Shown here piece by piece: positions 43,413-53,507 of a stretch of DNA of 64,000 bases. The position numbers and the translations under genes are program-made. The stretch covers positions 372,001 to 436,000 of the forward strand of contig JAIXQO010000002.1 of NCBI GenBank assembly GCA_027485695.1, written 5' to 3'. Under the pieces are notes generated by a model. The model made no database searches. It had not been told where the DNA came from and saw only the letters and a program-made list of their open reading frames with translations. Each line of letters opens with the position of its first letter. Position 1 is the stretch's first letter. This DNA is from Pseudomonadota bacterium (GTDB taxonomy: Bacteria > Bdellovibrionota > UBA1018).

Positions 43413-44676
43413 TCGATGGATCGGAGTTTCCTCCGCCCTCCATCTCCACGCCAGACTCACTTGCGGGAACTTCGAATTCTTTTTTCTCTTCGGATTTAGG
43501 CGCGATTCCGCGATCTTCGTCCGTTTCGAGCTCGACTCCGCCCATCTCCATTTTCGGCCGTTGCTTGCCGTTACTGGGGGCCGCGTACATCAAATTGCGC
43601 TCGAAATCGGCCGGGTTCGTGGAGGCCTCTTTTGCGGCATCGAGGTCGATGATTCCATCCGAATAGAGTTTCACCAAGTGCTGCTCGAAGGTCTGACCAC
43701 CGCCTGCTTCGCCATCGTTTGACTTCGAGATGTAGTCGTTGATCTGCCCCGTAAGATTTGGGTCGGCGATGCATTCACGGATCCCGGTGTTCGCAACCAT
43801 GATCTCCTGTGCGGCAACGACCCCTTTGCCATCCGCCCGCTTGATCAATCGCTGACTGATCGTAGCCGTGATGTTCTCCGCTAAACGCATGCGGATCATT
43901 CGTTGCTCTTCGGGAGGAAAAACGGCGACCAAACGGCCGATCGTTTTGATCGCATCCGTCGTGTGAACCGTCGAGAAAACCATGTGACCGGTCTCGGCGG
44001 CCTTGAGCGCGATACCGATTGTTTCGGCATCTCGCATCTCACCTACGAGGATGATATCCGGATCTTGCCGAAGTGCGTATTTAAGTGCACCTGCGAACGA
44101 ATCCGTATCCGGGCCGACTTCGCGCTGTGTGAAACGCGATTTTTTCTTGGCATGTACGAATTCAACCGGATCCTCGATGGTCAAAATGTGCATCGGCCAA
44201 GTGGAATTCACGTAATCGATCATCGCTGCCAGAGTGGAGCTTTTGCCGGAACCGGTCGCCCCGGTTACTAGTACAAGTCCACGATGCATGCCCGCGATGG
44301 TTTTCAGCACCGGCGGCAAATTCAATTGATCAATCGACGGAACTACGGCCGGAATGATCCGAAGGATGATTCCCAACTGGCCGCGGTTTTTAAAAATGTT
44401 GAAACGGAAACGTGCGAGACCTTTGATCTCAAAAGATCCGTCGTAGTCTTTGAGTTTGTCGACAGTGATCGTACCGCCCGAGGCCTGAATCAAGGATTGG
44501 CAGATGTCGCGGACGTCGGCGTCGGAGAATGGAGCGCTTTTGACCTCCATCATCTCGCCTTTCATGCGAAATCCTGCGCAAGAGCCGACGTGAATATGTA
44601 CGTCGCTTGCTTTGTGTTTTACTGCACCGGCTAAGATATTCAAGAATGCTTGATTCACGGTCGTCGCCTCTCCCAT
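43393..44676 (-). CDS. PilT/PilU-family twitching ATPase
   Basis: Type IV pilus retraction ATPase of 427 residues. Walker A GATGSGKSS, the Asp box (ILTIEDPVEFVH), Walker B DIILVGEMRD and His box MVFSTVHTTDA are complete. The AIRNLIRE motif that defines canonical PilT reads GIRECIAD, which points to a PilU-like or divergent retraction motor. The C-terminal 60 residues (GKQRPKMEMGGVELETDEDR on) are an extra acidic tail beyond the usual length of about 350-370. No other pilus gene lies in the window. Confidence 0.93.
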   Translation of the reverse strand: MGEATTVNQAFLNILAGAVKHKASDVHIHVGSCAGFRMKGEMMEVKSAPFSDADVRDICQSLIQASGGTITVDKLKDYDGSFEIKGLARFRFNIFKNRGQLGIILRIIPAVVPSIDQLNLPPVLKTIAGMHRGLVLVTGATGSGKSSTLAAMIDYVNSTWPMHILTIEDPVEFVHAKKKSRFTQREVGPDTDSFAGALKYALRQDPDIILVGEMRDAETIGIALKAAETGHMVFSTVHTTDAIKTIGRLVAVFPPEEQRMIRMRLAENITATISQRLIKRADGKGVVAAQEIMVANTGIRECIADPNLTGQINDYISKSNDGEAGGGQTFEQHLVKLYSDGIIDLDAAKEASTNPADFERNLMYAAPSNGKQRPKMEMGGVELETDEDRGIAPKSEEKKEFEVPASESGVEMEGGGNSDPSITKTAS

Positions 44677-44928
44677 TCCAGGTGGAACACGTCATAGGCT
44701 CATCGTTATTTCGGGGGGCGAGCTTGAACGAAATGAGACCTGAGGAAAGCTTTTCAAATGAAATCTATTAACGATTAACGTCATATCGCCCAACCACAGC
44801 CAACCAATTGACACATCGAACAGAACCAACTTCGAGAGATGAATCGACCGCACTGTAGACCGTTCATTCTAAACAAATGCAAGCTGCTCAATTCTCAGAA
44901 CGAGCAAAAGTATGATAGACATGCCCGA

Positions 44929-45633
44929 ATGAGTCGCATTTTTTTAATTTTCTCCGCTCTACTGGCGTCAGCAACATTTAACAGACCAGCCTTAGTCTTT
45001 GCTGATTCGGCGATGATGCAAAATTTTGAACAAGATGGACTCGTTCATTCAAATCCAGAAATTCTAGAGAGTGATATCGGAGAAATCGAATTTTTAACTA
45101 GCCCAAACTCACCAGTCCATCACCTCATCCGAATACCTTTTAAGACATCACTGGGAACTGGATTCGCTTCAAGAGATCTAGCGAATAAACTGATATTTTT
45201 CCCTCTGAGTGAGGCAGAGAAAACGAATACTGCTGCATTCCTAGAAATCACCCGCTCACCGAATGGTAATACAGTCGACATCGACATGGTGTGGGTCCAC
45301 CCAAGCTTGAGAGGTCGAGGCATATCGAACTTTCTCTATCAAGAGCTCGCACGGCGGATTCCTGCACATTCAAAATTGATCGGCACTCTAGATCAATCAA
45401 ATCTTGAAATTTTTTGCCAAGAACTATCAAGAATGCTCGGGATCGATCGCTGCAGTTATATTGAACTTCACCGGTCTCGAAATCGAATCACCAAAGAGAT
45501 GGAGACTTTAGCCGTTCAAGCAACTCCGGCATTCAAGAGTCGATCAAAGATTGGTCACCATTTAGTTGAAATCGAATGCGATTTTTCTGAGCCAAACGAT
45601 CTTTCCGTTACTTTGACGACTCGGGGTCTCTAA
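44929..45633 (+). CDS. Exported protein with GNAT acetyltransferase-like domain
   Basis: Protein of 234 residues with a signal peptide ([20 protein letters not shown]) followed by a GNAT-like core: [13 protein letters not shown] strand region, [20 protein letters not shown] (the Q/RxxGxG/A acetyl-CoA loop as RGRGIS) and [13 protein letters not shown] helix. GNATs use cytoplasmic acetyl-CoA, so an exported one is unusual. The region is more AT-rich than its neighbours. ATG 44929 gives the signal peptide. The 250-bp gap upstream shows no gene. Its last 26 bp overlap the helicase gene convergently. Confidence 0.65.
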   Translation: MSRIFLIFSALLASATFNRPALVFADSAMMQNFEQDGLVHSNPEILESDIGEIEFLTSPNSPVHHLIRIPFKTSLGTGFASRDLANKLIFFPLSEAEKTNTAAFLEITRSPNGNTVDIDMVWVHPSLRGRGISNFLYQELARRIPAHSKLIGTLDQSNLEIFCQELSRMLGIDRCSYIELHRSRNRITKEMETLAVQATPAFKSRSKIGHHLVEIECDFSEPNDLSVTLTTRGL

Positions 45634-48145
45634 AGTTCTGAATAGGACGTAAACACCCTTCTCGAAGGCGATTTTTTTCATCTGACCGAGAAAAGGCGAG
45701 AACCATCCAATCATTGTGTTCGTCCGGATCTTGTAAAGTCAATTCTACTCGCCACTCACCAACGGACGTTTCTTCACAGAACAAATATTGAGCACTACGT
45801 GCTCTGGTATCTAGGATAATGGCCGAGTGATCCGAGAAATAGAGTTTTCCTTGTTCCTCGAGTAGACGCGCATCCATTCCGAGGATCTCGGCCGCGCCCG
45901 CGTAGTCACGATTCGCAAGCTTGCGAATTCCGCGAAATACTTCATTTGTGACCGCGATCCGTGCTGAGCGTTTTTCACGGAGCTGCCGTTCGTTTTCGAT
46001 CCTGGCCGCTTCTTCGCGGGCGTTTTTTGCCTGGGCATCTCGCAAACGAGCCTCGAGTCCCGCTGGATCGCGTAACCGTTCCCATTCATCGAGCAAACTC
46101 GAGTCAATGCCTCTTAGCATCTCACCAAAATATTCAATGATGCGCTCGACTTCTTCTGTTTTGGATTGATCGGGGACGGTCTGGGTCAGCACCTTGTAGA
46201 CTTCGCTCAAGTAGCGAAGGAGCAATCCTTCGACGCGTTCAAGCCCATACTCGCGGATATAATCGTGAAAATTCTGGAACGTCTCGTACATCTCACGCGC
46301 GATCGATTTCGGGCGGATGTTGTCACCGGCCACCCAGGGGTGTGCGGCCGCGAACGTATTGAAAGTATCGTAAATGAATTCACGGCGCGGTTTTGGGTGC
46401 TCGATTTTTTCGAGTTCCTCCATGCGCTCATCGTATTCCATGCCGGCTTCTTTCATCTCCTGGAGGCGAATCGTTTTCAGGCGATCGACCTGACGGCGAA
46501 GGATCAGGTCCGGATTCTCCAGAATGGATTCTACGAGCGTTAACACATCGAGTGCGTGATCGTCGCTCGTCGGGTCTAGCAACTGAAGTGTATCGATCAA
46601 ATAGAGCGCAAGCCCTTGGTTCAAGGAAAAATCCTGCTGAAGATCCACGTGCACGCGGAGCGGATTCAGCTCGAGAATTCCTCGATCCAGGAGTGAGCGA
46701 AAAAGCTGGAACGAGTGTTTCAGGTGACGTTTTTTCTGCACCGGCGTCTCATGAGAGCGGCGAATGATGTCACGAAGCGGTTTGCAGTTTTCCGTCCCCG
46801 GCCGCGAGAGAACATTCAAGACCATTCCGTGCGTGACTTGGAATCGAGACATCAGAGCCTCTGGCTCGCCTTGACTGAGTTTCGTCAGAGTGTCTTTGGT
46901 CCAAGGTACAAAGCCTTTTTCGGGTGGTTTTCGTTTTACGAATTTTTTGGCTTTCTTGGGGTCGCCTGCGTTTTTTTCCTCGGCGACGAGATTTTCGATC
47001 ACGTGCTCTGGGGCTTGGACCACTACCGTACCCTGATCATCGAATCCCTTACGTCCAGCGCGACCGCTGATCTGCTGGAAATCCCGAACACTGAGGATCG
47101 TCGTTTTCTGGCCGTCGTACTTGCAGAGTTTGGTGAAAAGCACCGTACGGATCGGGACGTTTACCCCGACCCCCAAGGTGTCCGTTCCGCAGATGACTTT
47201 CAGCAGGCCCTTTTGCGCGAGTTTTTCGACGAGCACTCGGTAACGCGGGAGAAGCCCTGCGTGATGGATGCCTACCCCATGCTTGAGGAGCCGCTGAATG
47301 TCTTTGCCGTAAGGGCTTTTAAAATTGACCCCTTCTAATTCGTCGTTGATGCGCTTCTTCTCGTCTTTTGAGGAGAAATCCGTGCTGAGAAGATTCTGTG
47401 CTTCTTCGGCGCACTCGCGCTGAGTGAAGTTCACCAAATAGATCGGTGCCCTCGACTGGGCGACGAGATCCGCGATTTTGAAATGAAGCGGGCGTTCGCT
47501 GTATTGAAAATCAAGCGGCACCGGGCGAACCGAGGACTTAACGACCACCGTCTCTCGACCATTGAGCTCGGTCAGTGCTTTTTCAAAAAACGTCGTATCC
47601 CCGAGTGTCGCAGACAACAGAACAAACCGCGTTTTATTCAGCGTCAATAGCGGGATCTGCCAAGCGACCCCGCGTTCTCGGTCCGAGTAATAGTGGAACT
47701 CATCCATGATCACATCGGCGTAAGGCGTCTCATCGCCGAGCCTCAGCGCGAAATTCGACAAGATCTCGGCCGTACAGCAGATGATCGGAGCTTCACCATT
47801 GACGGTGGCATCGCCCGTAATCATTCCAACGTTGTCCGGTCCAAACTCTTGGCAGAGCGCGAGGAATTTTTCGTTGACGAGCGCCTTGATCGGGCAAGTG
47901 TAAATGGATTTCTTGCCTTCGGACATTGCCTGAAAATGAACCGCCGCTGCGACGAGTGATTTACCTGAGCCCGTGGGAGTATTTAAAATGAGGTTCTTGC
48001 CGGAGTAGAGCTCGAGTATGGCTTCTTCTTGCGCCGGATAGAGCGAGAGACCTTTTTCGGTCACACCATCTAGGAACAACTCCATCGCGTGATCAGGGCG
48101 AGATGGATCGATTTTCTTCAGTAAGTCAGCAAAGAGCCAAGCCAT
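45608..48145 (-). CDS. Ski2-like DEAD/DEAH helicase with DUF3516-type C-terminus
   Basis: Superfamily 2 helicase of 845 residues. Motif [11 protein letters not shown], motif II DEFH, motif III LLSATLG, motif [12 protein letters not shown] are intact, and the mid-section ([20 protein letters not shown]) is Ski2-like. The C-terminal 400 residues match the DUF3516-type helicases known from actinobacteria and some Bdellovibrionota. These are probably RNA helicases. The gene is single, with the exported GNAT gene converging on its 3' end. Confidence 0.9.
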   Translation of the reverse strand: MAWLFADLLKKIDPSRPDHAMELFLDGVTEKGLSLYPAQEEAILELYSGKNLILNTPTGSGKSLVAAAVHFQAMSEGKKSIYTCPIKALVNEKFLALCQEFGPDNVGMITGDATVNGEAPIICCTAEILSNFALRLGDETPYADVIMDEFHYYSDRERGVAWQIPLLTLNKTRFVLLSATLGDTTFFEKALTELNGRETVVVKSSVRPVPLDFQYSERPLHFKIADLVAQSRAPIYLVNFTQRECAEEAQNLLSTDFSSKDEKKRINDELEGVNFKSPYGKDIQRLLKHGVGIHHAGLLPRYRVLVEKLAQKGLLKVICGTDTLGVGVNVPIRTVLFTKLCKYDGQKTTILSVRDFQQISGRAGRKGFDDQGTVVVQAPEHVIENLVAEEKNAGDPKKAKKFVKRKPPEKGFVPWTKDTLTKLSQGEPEALMSRFQVTHGMVLNVLSRPGTENCKPLRDIIRRSHETPVQKKRHLKHSFQLFRSLLDRGILELNPLRVHVDLQQDFSLNQGLALYLIDTLQLLDPTSDDHALDVLTLVESILENPDLILRRQVDRLKTIRLQEMKEAGMEYDERMEELEKIEHPKPRREFIYDTFNTFAAAHPWVAGDNIRPKSIAREMYETFQNFHDYIREYGLERVEGLLLRYLSEVYKVLTQTVPDQSKTEEVERIIEYFGEMLRGIDSSLLDEWERLRDPAGLEARLRDAQAKNAREEAARIENERQLREKRSARIAVTNEVFRGIRKLANRDYAGAAEILGMDARLLEEQGKLYFSDHSAIILDTRARSAQYLFCEETSVGEWRVELTLQDPDEHNDWMVLAFSRSDEKNRLREGCLRPIQNFRDPESSK

Positions 48146-48174
48146 GCGCTCACCTTACCCGATGAGCCCGTGTT

Positions 48175-49155
48175 TTACTCCCCAAAAGACATCGAAACAC
48201 TGAGCCCTGCAAACCAGGCAGAGTCCAGACGAGTTCGAGGCGCCTTGCGTCGATCCCGATACTGTTCGGCCTCAAAGAATGAGCGCGCGAATGCATAACC
48301 TGCATTGAAATCAAACCCGAGTTCTCGGGTAACCGGTCCTTTGAATCCAATCGAGAGTTTCTTCTCATCGTAAAACAAGCGCTCTTTGCGAACAGCGCGA
48401 TCACGTCTCAAGAACATTTGCTGATCGAATTCTCCCGCGCCATATAGCTGATAAAATCCTGCGACCTGATAGCCGATCGCAGTCCGAACGGTCCAAGGCG
48501 CGATTGTGAAAAAATCGAGGCTCCAGAGCGGTGCGAACTTCCAAGCGACCAGCGCGAATGGAGCGCCGGCGGTGATCCGGAAATTTGGCGAAGCAATGTA
48601 GGTGTAAGCGAAACCCGGCAGTGGAATATTATTCAAAAACGGACGGTTGTTCGAATAGTTCACGAGCAATGTCCAGTGCTCTTGGGCGCTCTTGCTCCAC
48701 CCGTACATCGTCGTCGCACCCATGGTATTTACTCGCGTAGACGTGAATGGATGATCACTGGCAGAGCCGTAATCCGCATTCATCCCCCAAAATCGTCCCG
48801 TCTTAATCTGGTGAGCGTAACCCACCCCCATTCCAACGTTGTACATCCGATCCGGAATCATCGATGCGACTGCGAGCGGTGCCGCCCCTGACAGCGCAAA
48901 CCGCTGACCGCGCAATGACAGGGTCCATGTGTCTTTGGCCGTTTTTGCGACGGGAATCACCAAGCCTAAACCTTGCTGATACACGGAGGTTTTTTCGGTG
49001 CGACCGGAGTAGTGCTCGTTGCCCTGGAATGAGCCTCGATAGAGCACGCGGGTTTTGCGTGAACCGACTTGTCCCATGGGGAGCGAGAAATCGAGCGCCT
49101 GCGCAGAAGACGCCACCAGGCAGATCATAACAAAAATACGCATCGCAATTTTCAT
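48175..49155 (-). CDS. Probable outer membrane beta-barrel protein
   Basis: Exported protein of 326 residues with signal peptide RIFVMICLVASSAQAL. Alternating strands with aromatic girdles and Gly/Tyr-rich turns (MYNVGMGVGYAHQI, GFDFNAGYAFARSFFEAEQY) and a C-terminal LSVSMSFGE suggest a 12-ish-strand barrel. VNYSNNRPFLNNIPLPGFAY resembles DUF6268-like barrels, from memory. Function unknown; possibly a porin or channel. 19 bp from the UDG gene on the same strand. Confidence 0.72.
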   Translation of the reverse strand: MKIAMRIFVMICLVASSAQALDFSLPMGQVGSRKTRVLYRGSFQGNEHYSGRTEKTSVYQQGLGLVIPVAKTAKDTWTLSLRGQRFALSGAAPLAVASMIPDRMYNVGMGVGYAHQIKTGRFWGMNADYGSASDHPFTSTRVNTMGATTMYGWSKSAQEHWTLLVNYSNNRPFLNNIPLPGFAYTYIASPNFRITAGAPFALVAWKFAPLWSLDFFTIAPWTVRTAIGYQVAGFYQLYGAGEFDQQMFLRRDRAVRKERLFYDEKKLSIGFKGPVTRELGFDFNAGYAFARSFFEAEQYRDRRKAPRTRLDSAWFAGLSVSMSFGE

Positions 49156-49188
49156 TTCGTTCGAGTGTCGCGTAACTCGGGCAACGTT

Positions 49189-49827
49189 TCAATCGCCTGC
49201 GAAGGTGGCATTCCAAACCGGATGACGCGCGATCCGTGCGAGCGCACTACAAAGAAGTGTTTTGCCGGGTTCCGTCTTGTGCCAAGACGATAAACCACTC
49301 GGATGCGGAAGCGCGATCGCCTCCGTTTTCCAGCCATGATAGTTCACGTAGAACGATTGACCGACGACTTCGTTGAGTTTCGCGCGTCTCGAAAAAATCT
49401 TTTCGCCCAGGATATCTTGAATCGCAATCCTCCCTACCGCGATGACGAGCTCGGGTCTCAGGATCTCAATCTCTCGGCGAAGATGCGTTCCGCAGTTTGC
49501 GATCTCACTCGCATCGGGAACTCGATCGGCGCCACCACTCGCCTTGCCCGGAAAACAACGCGCGACTGCAGCCATGTACACTCGAGCGCGAAAAAGCTCT
49601 TCGCTCACGCCGCCCGCCTCGCTGAACCATTTAAACAGTGTTTGCCCTGCAGTATGCGCAAATGGGCGCCCTTTGCCTGCTTCGTGCGGACCAGGCGCTT
49701 GCCCGACCAGAAGGATCTTGGAATGAACGGCTGGACCATGCACGGGTGGACCGACCATTTTGGGACAGACTCGACAGGCAGCGATCTTTTTCTGAACGGC
49801 GATGAGCCGCTGCAATTCATCGAGCAT
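49189..49827 (-). CDS. Uracil-DNA glycosylase family protein (family 4-like)
   Basis: DNA repair enzyme of 212 residues, removing uracil from DNA. The active-site region GQAPGPHEAGKGRPFAHTAG and LPHPSG (catalytic His loop) are clear. Four Cys (CRVC near residue 20, CFPG and NCGTHL) match the iron-sulfur cluster ligands of family 4/5 enzymes. The first motif differs from family 4 (GEAPG) in having GQAPG, so substrate preference may vary. ATG 49827. Same-strand group with the barrel gene. Confidence 0.85.
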   Translation of the reverse strand: MLDELQRLIAVQKKIAACRVCPKMVGPPVHGPAVHSKILLVGQAPGPHEAGKGRPFAHTAGQTLFKWFSEAGGVSEELFRARVYMAAVARCFPGKASGGADRVPDASEIANCGTHLRREIEILRPELVIAVGRIAIQDILGEKIFSRRAKLNEVVGQSFYVNYHGWKTEAIALPHPSGLSSWHKTEPGKTLLCSALARIARHPVWNATFAGD

Positions 49828-49836
49828 CGATCGACA

Positions 49837-50382
49837 CTACTCCGCGCGAGCGCGCTCCAACTGATAGCGAAATACCGGATCCCAACGGAGTTTCTGTGTG
49901 CATTCTTCTGCGCCCGATTTGCCGCATTCGAGTCCGGAGGTAGAAACGGAAATATCCGGACACAAACCCGATTCAATGGCCAAAGAGCCTTTGACCCCGC
50001 GAAGCGTTTCTGCGCCCATGAATTCGAAATAGCGCGTCTTCGGATCTCTTTTGAAAATCATCCACCACGCTCCCGCCGTTCCGTTTGGATACGATGCGGA
50101 GAGTGATTCTCCGCGCGGCACTTCGATCAACGCACCCGTTTCAGTAGAAAGAAAATAGAGGTCGTCTCCGTCGCGACAAGCGCGTGAGATCACCTGAAAT
50201 CCCGCACCGGGAACCAGTTTCTTGAGGCGGTGGTTTTTGCGGAGAAGTCCGCTGGTCTTGAGATAACTGGAAAACGCCGAGGACTCGCGCTCCGTCGGCA
50301 CTCGCGGCTCGCCGGCATATGCAACACAAGCGAAGCAAATCGCAAGACTGAGCCAACACGTCCAAATGTACTTTGTGTTCAT
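49837..50382 (-). CDS. Exported protein, unknown function
   Basis: Exported protein of 181 residues, not recognised. Signal peptide YIWTCWLSLAICFACVAYA. The mature protein has RVPTERESSAFSSYL and VSRACRDGDDLYFLS, and five Cys late in the sequence (ACRDGD, LCPD, ECGKS, ECTQ) that suggest disulfides. It lies nine bases before the UDG gene on the same strand, so the two may be co-transcribed. A terminator separates it from the repeat protein upstream. Confidence 0.65.
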   Translation of the reverse strand: MNTKYIWTCWLSLAICFACVAYAGEPRVPTERESSAFSSYLKTSGLLRKNHRLKKLVPGAGFQVISRACRDGDDLYFLSTETGALIEVPRGESLSASYPNGTAGAWWMIFKRDPKTRYFEFMGAETLRGVKGSLAIESGLCPDISVSTSGLECGKSGAEECTQKLRWDPVFRYQLERARAE

Positions 50383-50414
50383 AGAAATCAGTTTGCCTTG
50401 GCTGGCCGAAATAA

Positions 50415-50447
50415 AACAGGGACCCGAGCATCACTCGAGTCCCTGTT
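50415..50447. terminator. Strong bidirectional terminator
   Basis: AACAGGGACCCGAG pairs with CTCGAGTCCCTGTT across CATCA with one mismatch. The + side continues GCTTTTTTT and the - side TTTTATTT. It ends the repeat-protein transcript on the minus strand. Confidence 0.75.
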
Positions 50448-50478
50448 GCTTTTTTTCAATCTCTAGCAGCTACCGAAA

Positions 50479-52011
50479 TTACTCAGTCTGCGCACTCGCT
50501 TCGGAGCTCACGACTGGAATCGAAGCTGCGGAAATCGAGGAGATTTCACCGCGTGGGCCGCGTGGGTTCGGACGTGGGGATCCACCTCCGCCACCGCCGC
50601 CACCACCACCACCACCACCGCCACCTGGGTTAGGGCGCGGCTCAGGACGTGGTGCTGGGCGTGGCTCAGGACGTGGGTCTGGGCGCGGCTCAGGACGTGG
50701 TGCTGGGCGTGGCTCAGGACGTGGCTCAGGACGTGGCTCAGGACGTGGGTCTGGGCGTGGCTCAGGACGTGGGAACGGACGTGGCTCAGGACGTGGCTCA
50801 GGACGTGGTTCTGGGCGTGGCTCAGGACGTGGTTCTGGGCGTGGCTCAGGACGTGGTACTGGACGCGGCTCTGGGCGCGGTTCAGGACGTGGCTCTGGGC
50901 GTGGTTCTGGGCGTGGTTCTGGACGCGGCTCTGGGCGCGGTACCGGACGTGGTTCTGGGCGTGGCTCAGGACGTGGTGCCGGAATCGGAGCTGGACGCGG
51001 TTCAGGACGTGGGTCTGGACGCGGTACCGGTACTGGAGCTGGACGCGGCTCAGGACGTGGTACCGGACGAGGTGCCGGAACTGGAACTGGGCGTGGCGCT
51101 GGGCGAGGAACTGGAACTGGGCGTGGTGCTGGTCGTGGTACCGGCACCGGACGTGGTGCTGGAATTGGGCGTGGCACTGGACGCGGTGCTGGGATCGGAC
51201 GAGGAACGGGCCGTGGGATCGGGCGCGGCACTGGTCGAGGAATTGGGCGCGGGATCGGACGCGGCATTGGGCGTGGGAACGGATCCGGACGTGGCATCGG
51301 ACGTGGGAACGGACGAGGTGTCGGATTGTAGATCGGGAGGCACTGCTCATACGTGTAGCTCCAGTAGTATCCTGGATAACAGTATGGCGTTGGAGCCGGC
51401 CATGGAGCCGGTTCAGGTTGAGGGATCGGAGGATCCGACGGCAAAGGAGCCGGATAGTTCAACTGCTTCGTTGCACCTTCGACGTTTGGTCCATTGTTGG
51501 TCAAACGAACCAACCCGTATTGATCCGCGTGAATGCCGTCTGCAGGTTGAAACTCGATGTAGTATTGATCGTTGCGGTACAAGATCACGTTCTGACCCAA
51601 GTATTGGATCAGTTGCGGTCCGCCCGAGTAAGAACGGCTCACGCTCCATGGGTTCATGTCACCATAGAGTTCGTTGCCGTACATGCTGACCTGAAGGTAG
51701 CAGTTCGAGCAATTGCTTGCCTTCCAGGAACCCGGAAGAATATTAAGCAACTCTTCGTAGGAATACTCGGATTCGTCGGCCTCGGAAGCGAGTTCGAAAC
51801 ATTGAAGGGCGTTTTCGCACGCCGTATTGTCGGTGTACGTATTGGACTGACATTGTTGAAGTGCGTCGTAGGCAGCATTCGAGGCGTCATCGGCAGTTGC
51901 TTGAAACGAGTAACCATTGCTTTGGGTCTCGCAACGAATTTGGTCAGCAACTGCCCAAGACGGTGCTGCAACCAGCAACCAGGAGAGTAGGACAGATTGA
52001 TACTTTTTCAC
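50479..52011 (-). CDS. Exported Cys-rich protein with a long Pro-Arg (PRPxPRP) repeat tail
   Basis: Predicted exported protein of 510 residues. GTG 52011 follows AAAGGAA. Signal peptide [17 protein letters not shown], then a 210-residue domain with about ten Cys and [14 protein letters not shown] strands. From about residue 235 to 475 the sequence is a near-regular PRPxP repeat, where x is mostly Glu, Asp, Ala, Val or Ile, then a run of 15 Gly and a final [12 protein letters not shown] stretch. Such polyproline segments stretch across the periplasm (as in TonB) or bind the cell wall. Function unknown. Confidence 0.8.
   Translation of the reverse strand: MKKYQSVLLSWLLVAAPSWAVADQIRCETQSNGYSFQATADDASNAAYDALQQCQSNTYTDNTACENALQCFELASEADESEYSYEELLNILPGSWKASNCSNCYLQVSMYGNELYGDMNPWSVSRSYSGGPQLIQYLGQNVILYRNDQYYIEFQPADGIHADQYGLVRLTNNGPNVEGATKQLNYPAPLPSDPPIPQPEPAPWPAPTPYCYPGYYWSYTYEQCLPIYNPTPRPFPRPMPRPDPFPRPMPRPIPRPIPRPVPRPIPRPVPRPIPAPRPVPRPIPAPRPVPVPRPAPRPVPVPRPAPRPVPVPAPRPVPRPEPRPAPVPVPRPDPRPEPRPAPIPAPRPEPRPEPRPVPRPEPRPEPRPEPRPEPRPEPRPEPRPVPRPEPRPEPRPEPRPEPRPEPRPEPRPFPRPEPRPDPRPEPRPEPRPEPRPAPRPEPRPDPRPEPRPAPRPEPRPNPGGGGGGGGGGGGGGGSPRPNPRGPRGEISSISAASIPVVSSEASAQTE
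50583..51330 (-). repeat. Low-complexity Pro/Arg-coding and poly-Gly repeat
   Basis: A 240-codon irregular tandem array of 12-bp units (PRPx) followed by 15 Gly codons at 50583-50627. Unit differences are largely synonymous at Arg and Pro codons (CGT/CGC, CCT/CCA) plus substitutions at the x position. Long ORFs on the other strand here are shadows of this array. Confidence 0.9.
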
Positions 52012-52354
52012 GGAAGAGTTCCTTTCTAAATGGATCTTGTGCGCTTCAATGCGAACGCGATGCCAGAAAAATATCTTTCATCCTGACGCGCCATTTAAAA
52101 ATAGAAGTTGGAAAATCTCCCTTATTTTCCCGAGAATTTTGGAAAAACTTACTAATGACAAAGCGTTTCACTTTGATTCAAAAAAATAAAATGCGAAGCG
52201 TTACAAGCAGTGCCAACACGATTCCAGAGCCAAATTATCACTGCTCGATTGCACCTTGCTGGATCAAGTTTGACAAAAGCAGCGCTACCACTTAGAAACG
52301 CGCCGCAGCACATCATCAATCTCTGCTGTAACAATTTTTCGATGGAGACTTGCG
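52012..52354. other. 343-bp intergenic region between divergent exported-protein genes
   Basis: AT-rich gap without a convincing gene. A 46-codon frame from ATG 52154 (MTKRFTLIQKNKMRS start) ends at 52293 and lacks conserved features. Promoters of both flanking genes must lie here; none is clear enough to call. Confidence 0.4.
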
Positions 52355-53212
52355 GTGAAACAAACGAATACGACGGTCACAATAGCCGCCCTGGGCCTTC
52401 TTCTCTGGACTTCAAACTCGGTACAAGCGGCTCCACGCACTCCGCCGATCTTGCGCGAGATCTGTAGTCACCAGGAGCTCCGATTAGGGCGCTTGGATCG
52501 AAATCGCAGAACGGTCGTCCCCGTTCTGAACATCACATTGTCCTCGAATCAAATTTATCGCGTCGATCTAGATTGCGGTCCTGAACCGCGGCTCCATTTT
52601 TACACCCAAACCTACGACCTCCATCGCGTGACTGTCTCTACTCTTGAGCAAAGCTCCCTCAGATGGGACCCGCGCAGAGAGGCTCTATCCATAAAATCCA
52701 TCCTAAAACCCAACCGAGATCACCTCACCCTCTACATCAGACCCATCGCTGATGAGGTTTCTGCAAGAGACTGCGATGGCTGTTATTCCGAGAGGTTTAC
52801 AGAAAACGGAACGATTCGAGAGCGTTGGTTTGACTCGAGAAACCAAGAAATACCCGAGCCGAAAACGGTTCAGCTCGGAAAAAAGGTGCTATTCTTTAAA
52901 AACTGGATGTCACCCGTCGCCTCCATTGGACTCCTCTCACCTCATCCGATCCGAAGAGAAATCGAAGACCTCGCCGTCCGCTCCTTACAATCTCCTGAGG
53001 AGCTTTCAGAATTTCCCGAAGATGAAAAATTTCTCGGTGCAACCCCACTCTCAAACCTCAGAGACCGATTGTATTTTTCAGCTTCGTCGCTTCTGTTCCG
53101 CGGGAACTTCGACGTGAACAACCATACGGTTGAAAACACCGCGACTTTCTACCGCGCGCAGATTTTTCCTTATTCCGAAGTGTTCTCGGCACTCAGCCGC
53201 GTTAGTCTTTGA
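52355..53212 (+). CDS. Exported protein, unknown function
   Basis: Predicted exported protein of 285 residues; family not recognised. GTG 52355 has GGAG at -9, and the signal peptide is TVTIAALGLLLWTSNSVQA. The mature protein has EICSHQELRLG and YRVDLDCGPEPRL (Cys pair), DCDGC, and Arg-rich strands. Divergent from the Pro/Arg repeat protein and converging with the DUF2892 gene. Confidence 0.68.
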   Translation: MKQTNTTVTIAALGLLLWTSNSVQAAPRTPPILREICSHQELRLGRLDRNRRTVVPVLNITLSSNQIYRVDLDCGPEPRLHFYTQTYDLHRVTVSTLEQSSLRWDPRREALSIKSILKPNRDHLTLYIRPIADEVSARDCDGCYSERFTENGTIRERWFDSRNQEIPEPKTVQLGKKVLFFKNWMSPVASIGLLSPHPIRREIEDLAVRSLQSPEELSEFPEDEKFLGATPLSNLRDRLYFSASSLLFRGNFDVNNHTVENTATFYRAQIFPYSEVFSALSRVSL

Positions 53213-53300
53213 TTCCAACTCAAAGATGAATTTTGGCGCGCAATCTTCACTGAACTTGTGATTGCGGTTGTATGGATCGCTAGCGCCTATTCTTCGCGGA

Positions 53301-53492
53301 CTATTTGCGTGGACAAGTACTCACTCCCAAAAGCGTGTAAGGAGGGCACCAGCCCAAGATTCCCGTCGCAAGCGGGATCAAGCCCAAAAGAAACCAGGGA
53401 TTAGCCGGCCCTACAAACGCCAATGTCGTCAACACGACGCCAGCTGCGATTCGGACGATTCTTTCAACAGGATGAACATTTTTCTTAAACAT
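53301..53492 (-). CDS. DUF2892 membrane protein (second copy)
   Basis: Small inner-membrane protein of 63 residues with two hydrophobic helices (IAAGVVLTTLAFVG and WFLLGLIPLATGILGW) and the conserved CPPYTLLG. It matches the DUF2892/YgaP-like transmembrane domain that is often fused or adjacent to rhodaneses and linked to sulfur or persulfide stress. AAGGAG precedes ATG 53492. Last gene of the RND operon, 15 bp after the other DUF2892 gene. Confidence 0.87.
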   Translation of the reverse strand: MFKKNVHPVERIVRIAAGVVLTTLAFVGPANPWFLLGLIPLATGILGWCPPYTLLGVSTCPRK

Positions 53493-53507
53493 GAGGGACT
53501 CCTTTTG

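Noticed and set aside
46166..47338. Plus-strand ORFs opposite the helicase gene
   Set aside because: They lack conserved motifs and lie fully antisense to a helicase with all SF2 motifs intact.
50366..51689. Long + strand ORFs rich in GRGSGRG and VAQDV across the Pro/Arg repeat
   Set aside because: They are frame shadows of the minus-strand PRPxP array; repeats with period three keep all frames open. Only the minus-strand frame has a signal peptide and a structured N-terminus.
51861..52295. Possible gene in the gap before the exported protein at 52355
   Set aside because: Much of the frame lies antisense to the repeat-protein gene; the 46-codon remainder from 52154 has no conserved features.
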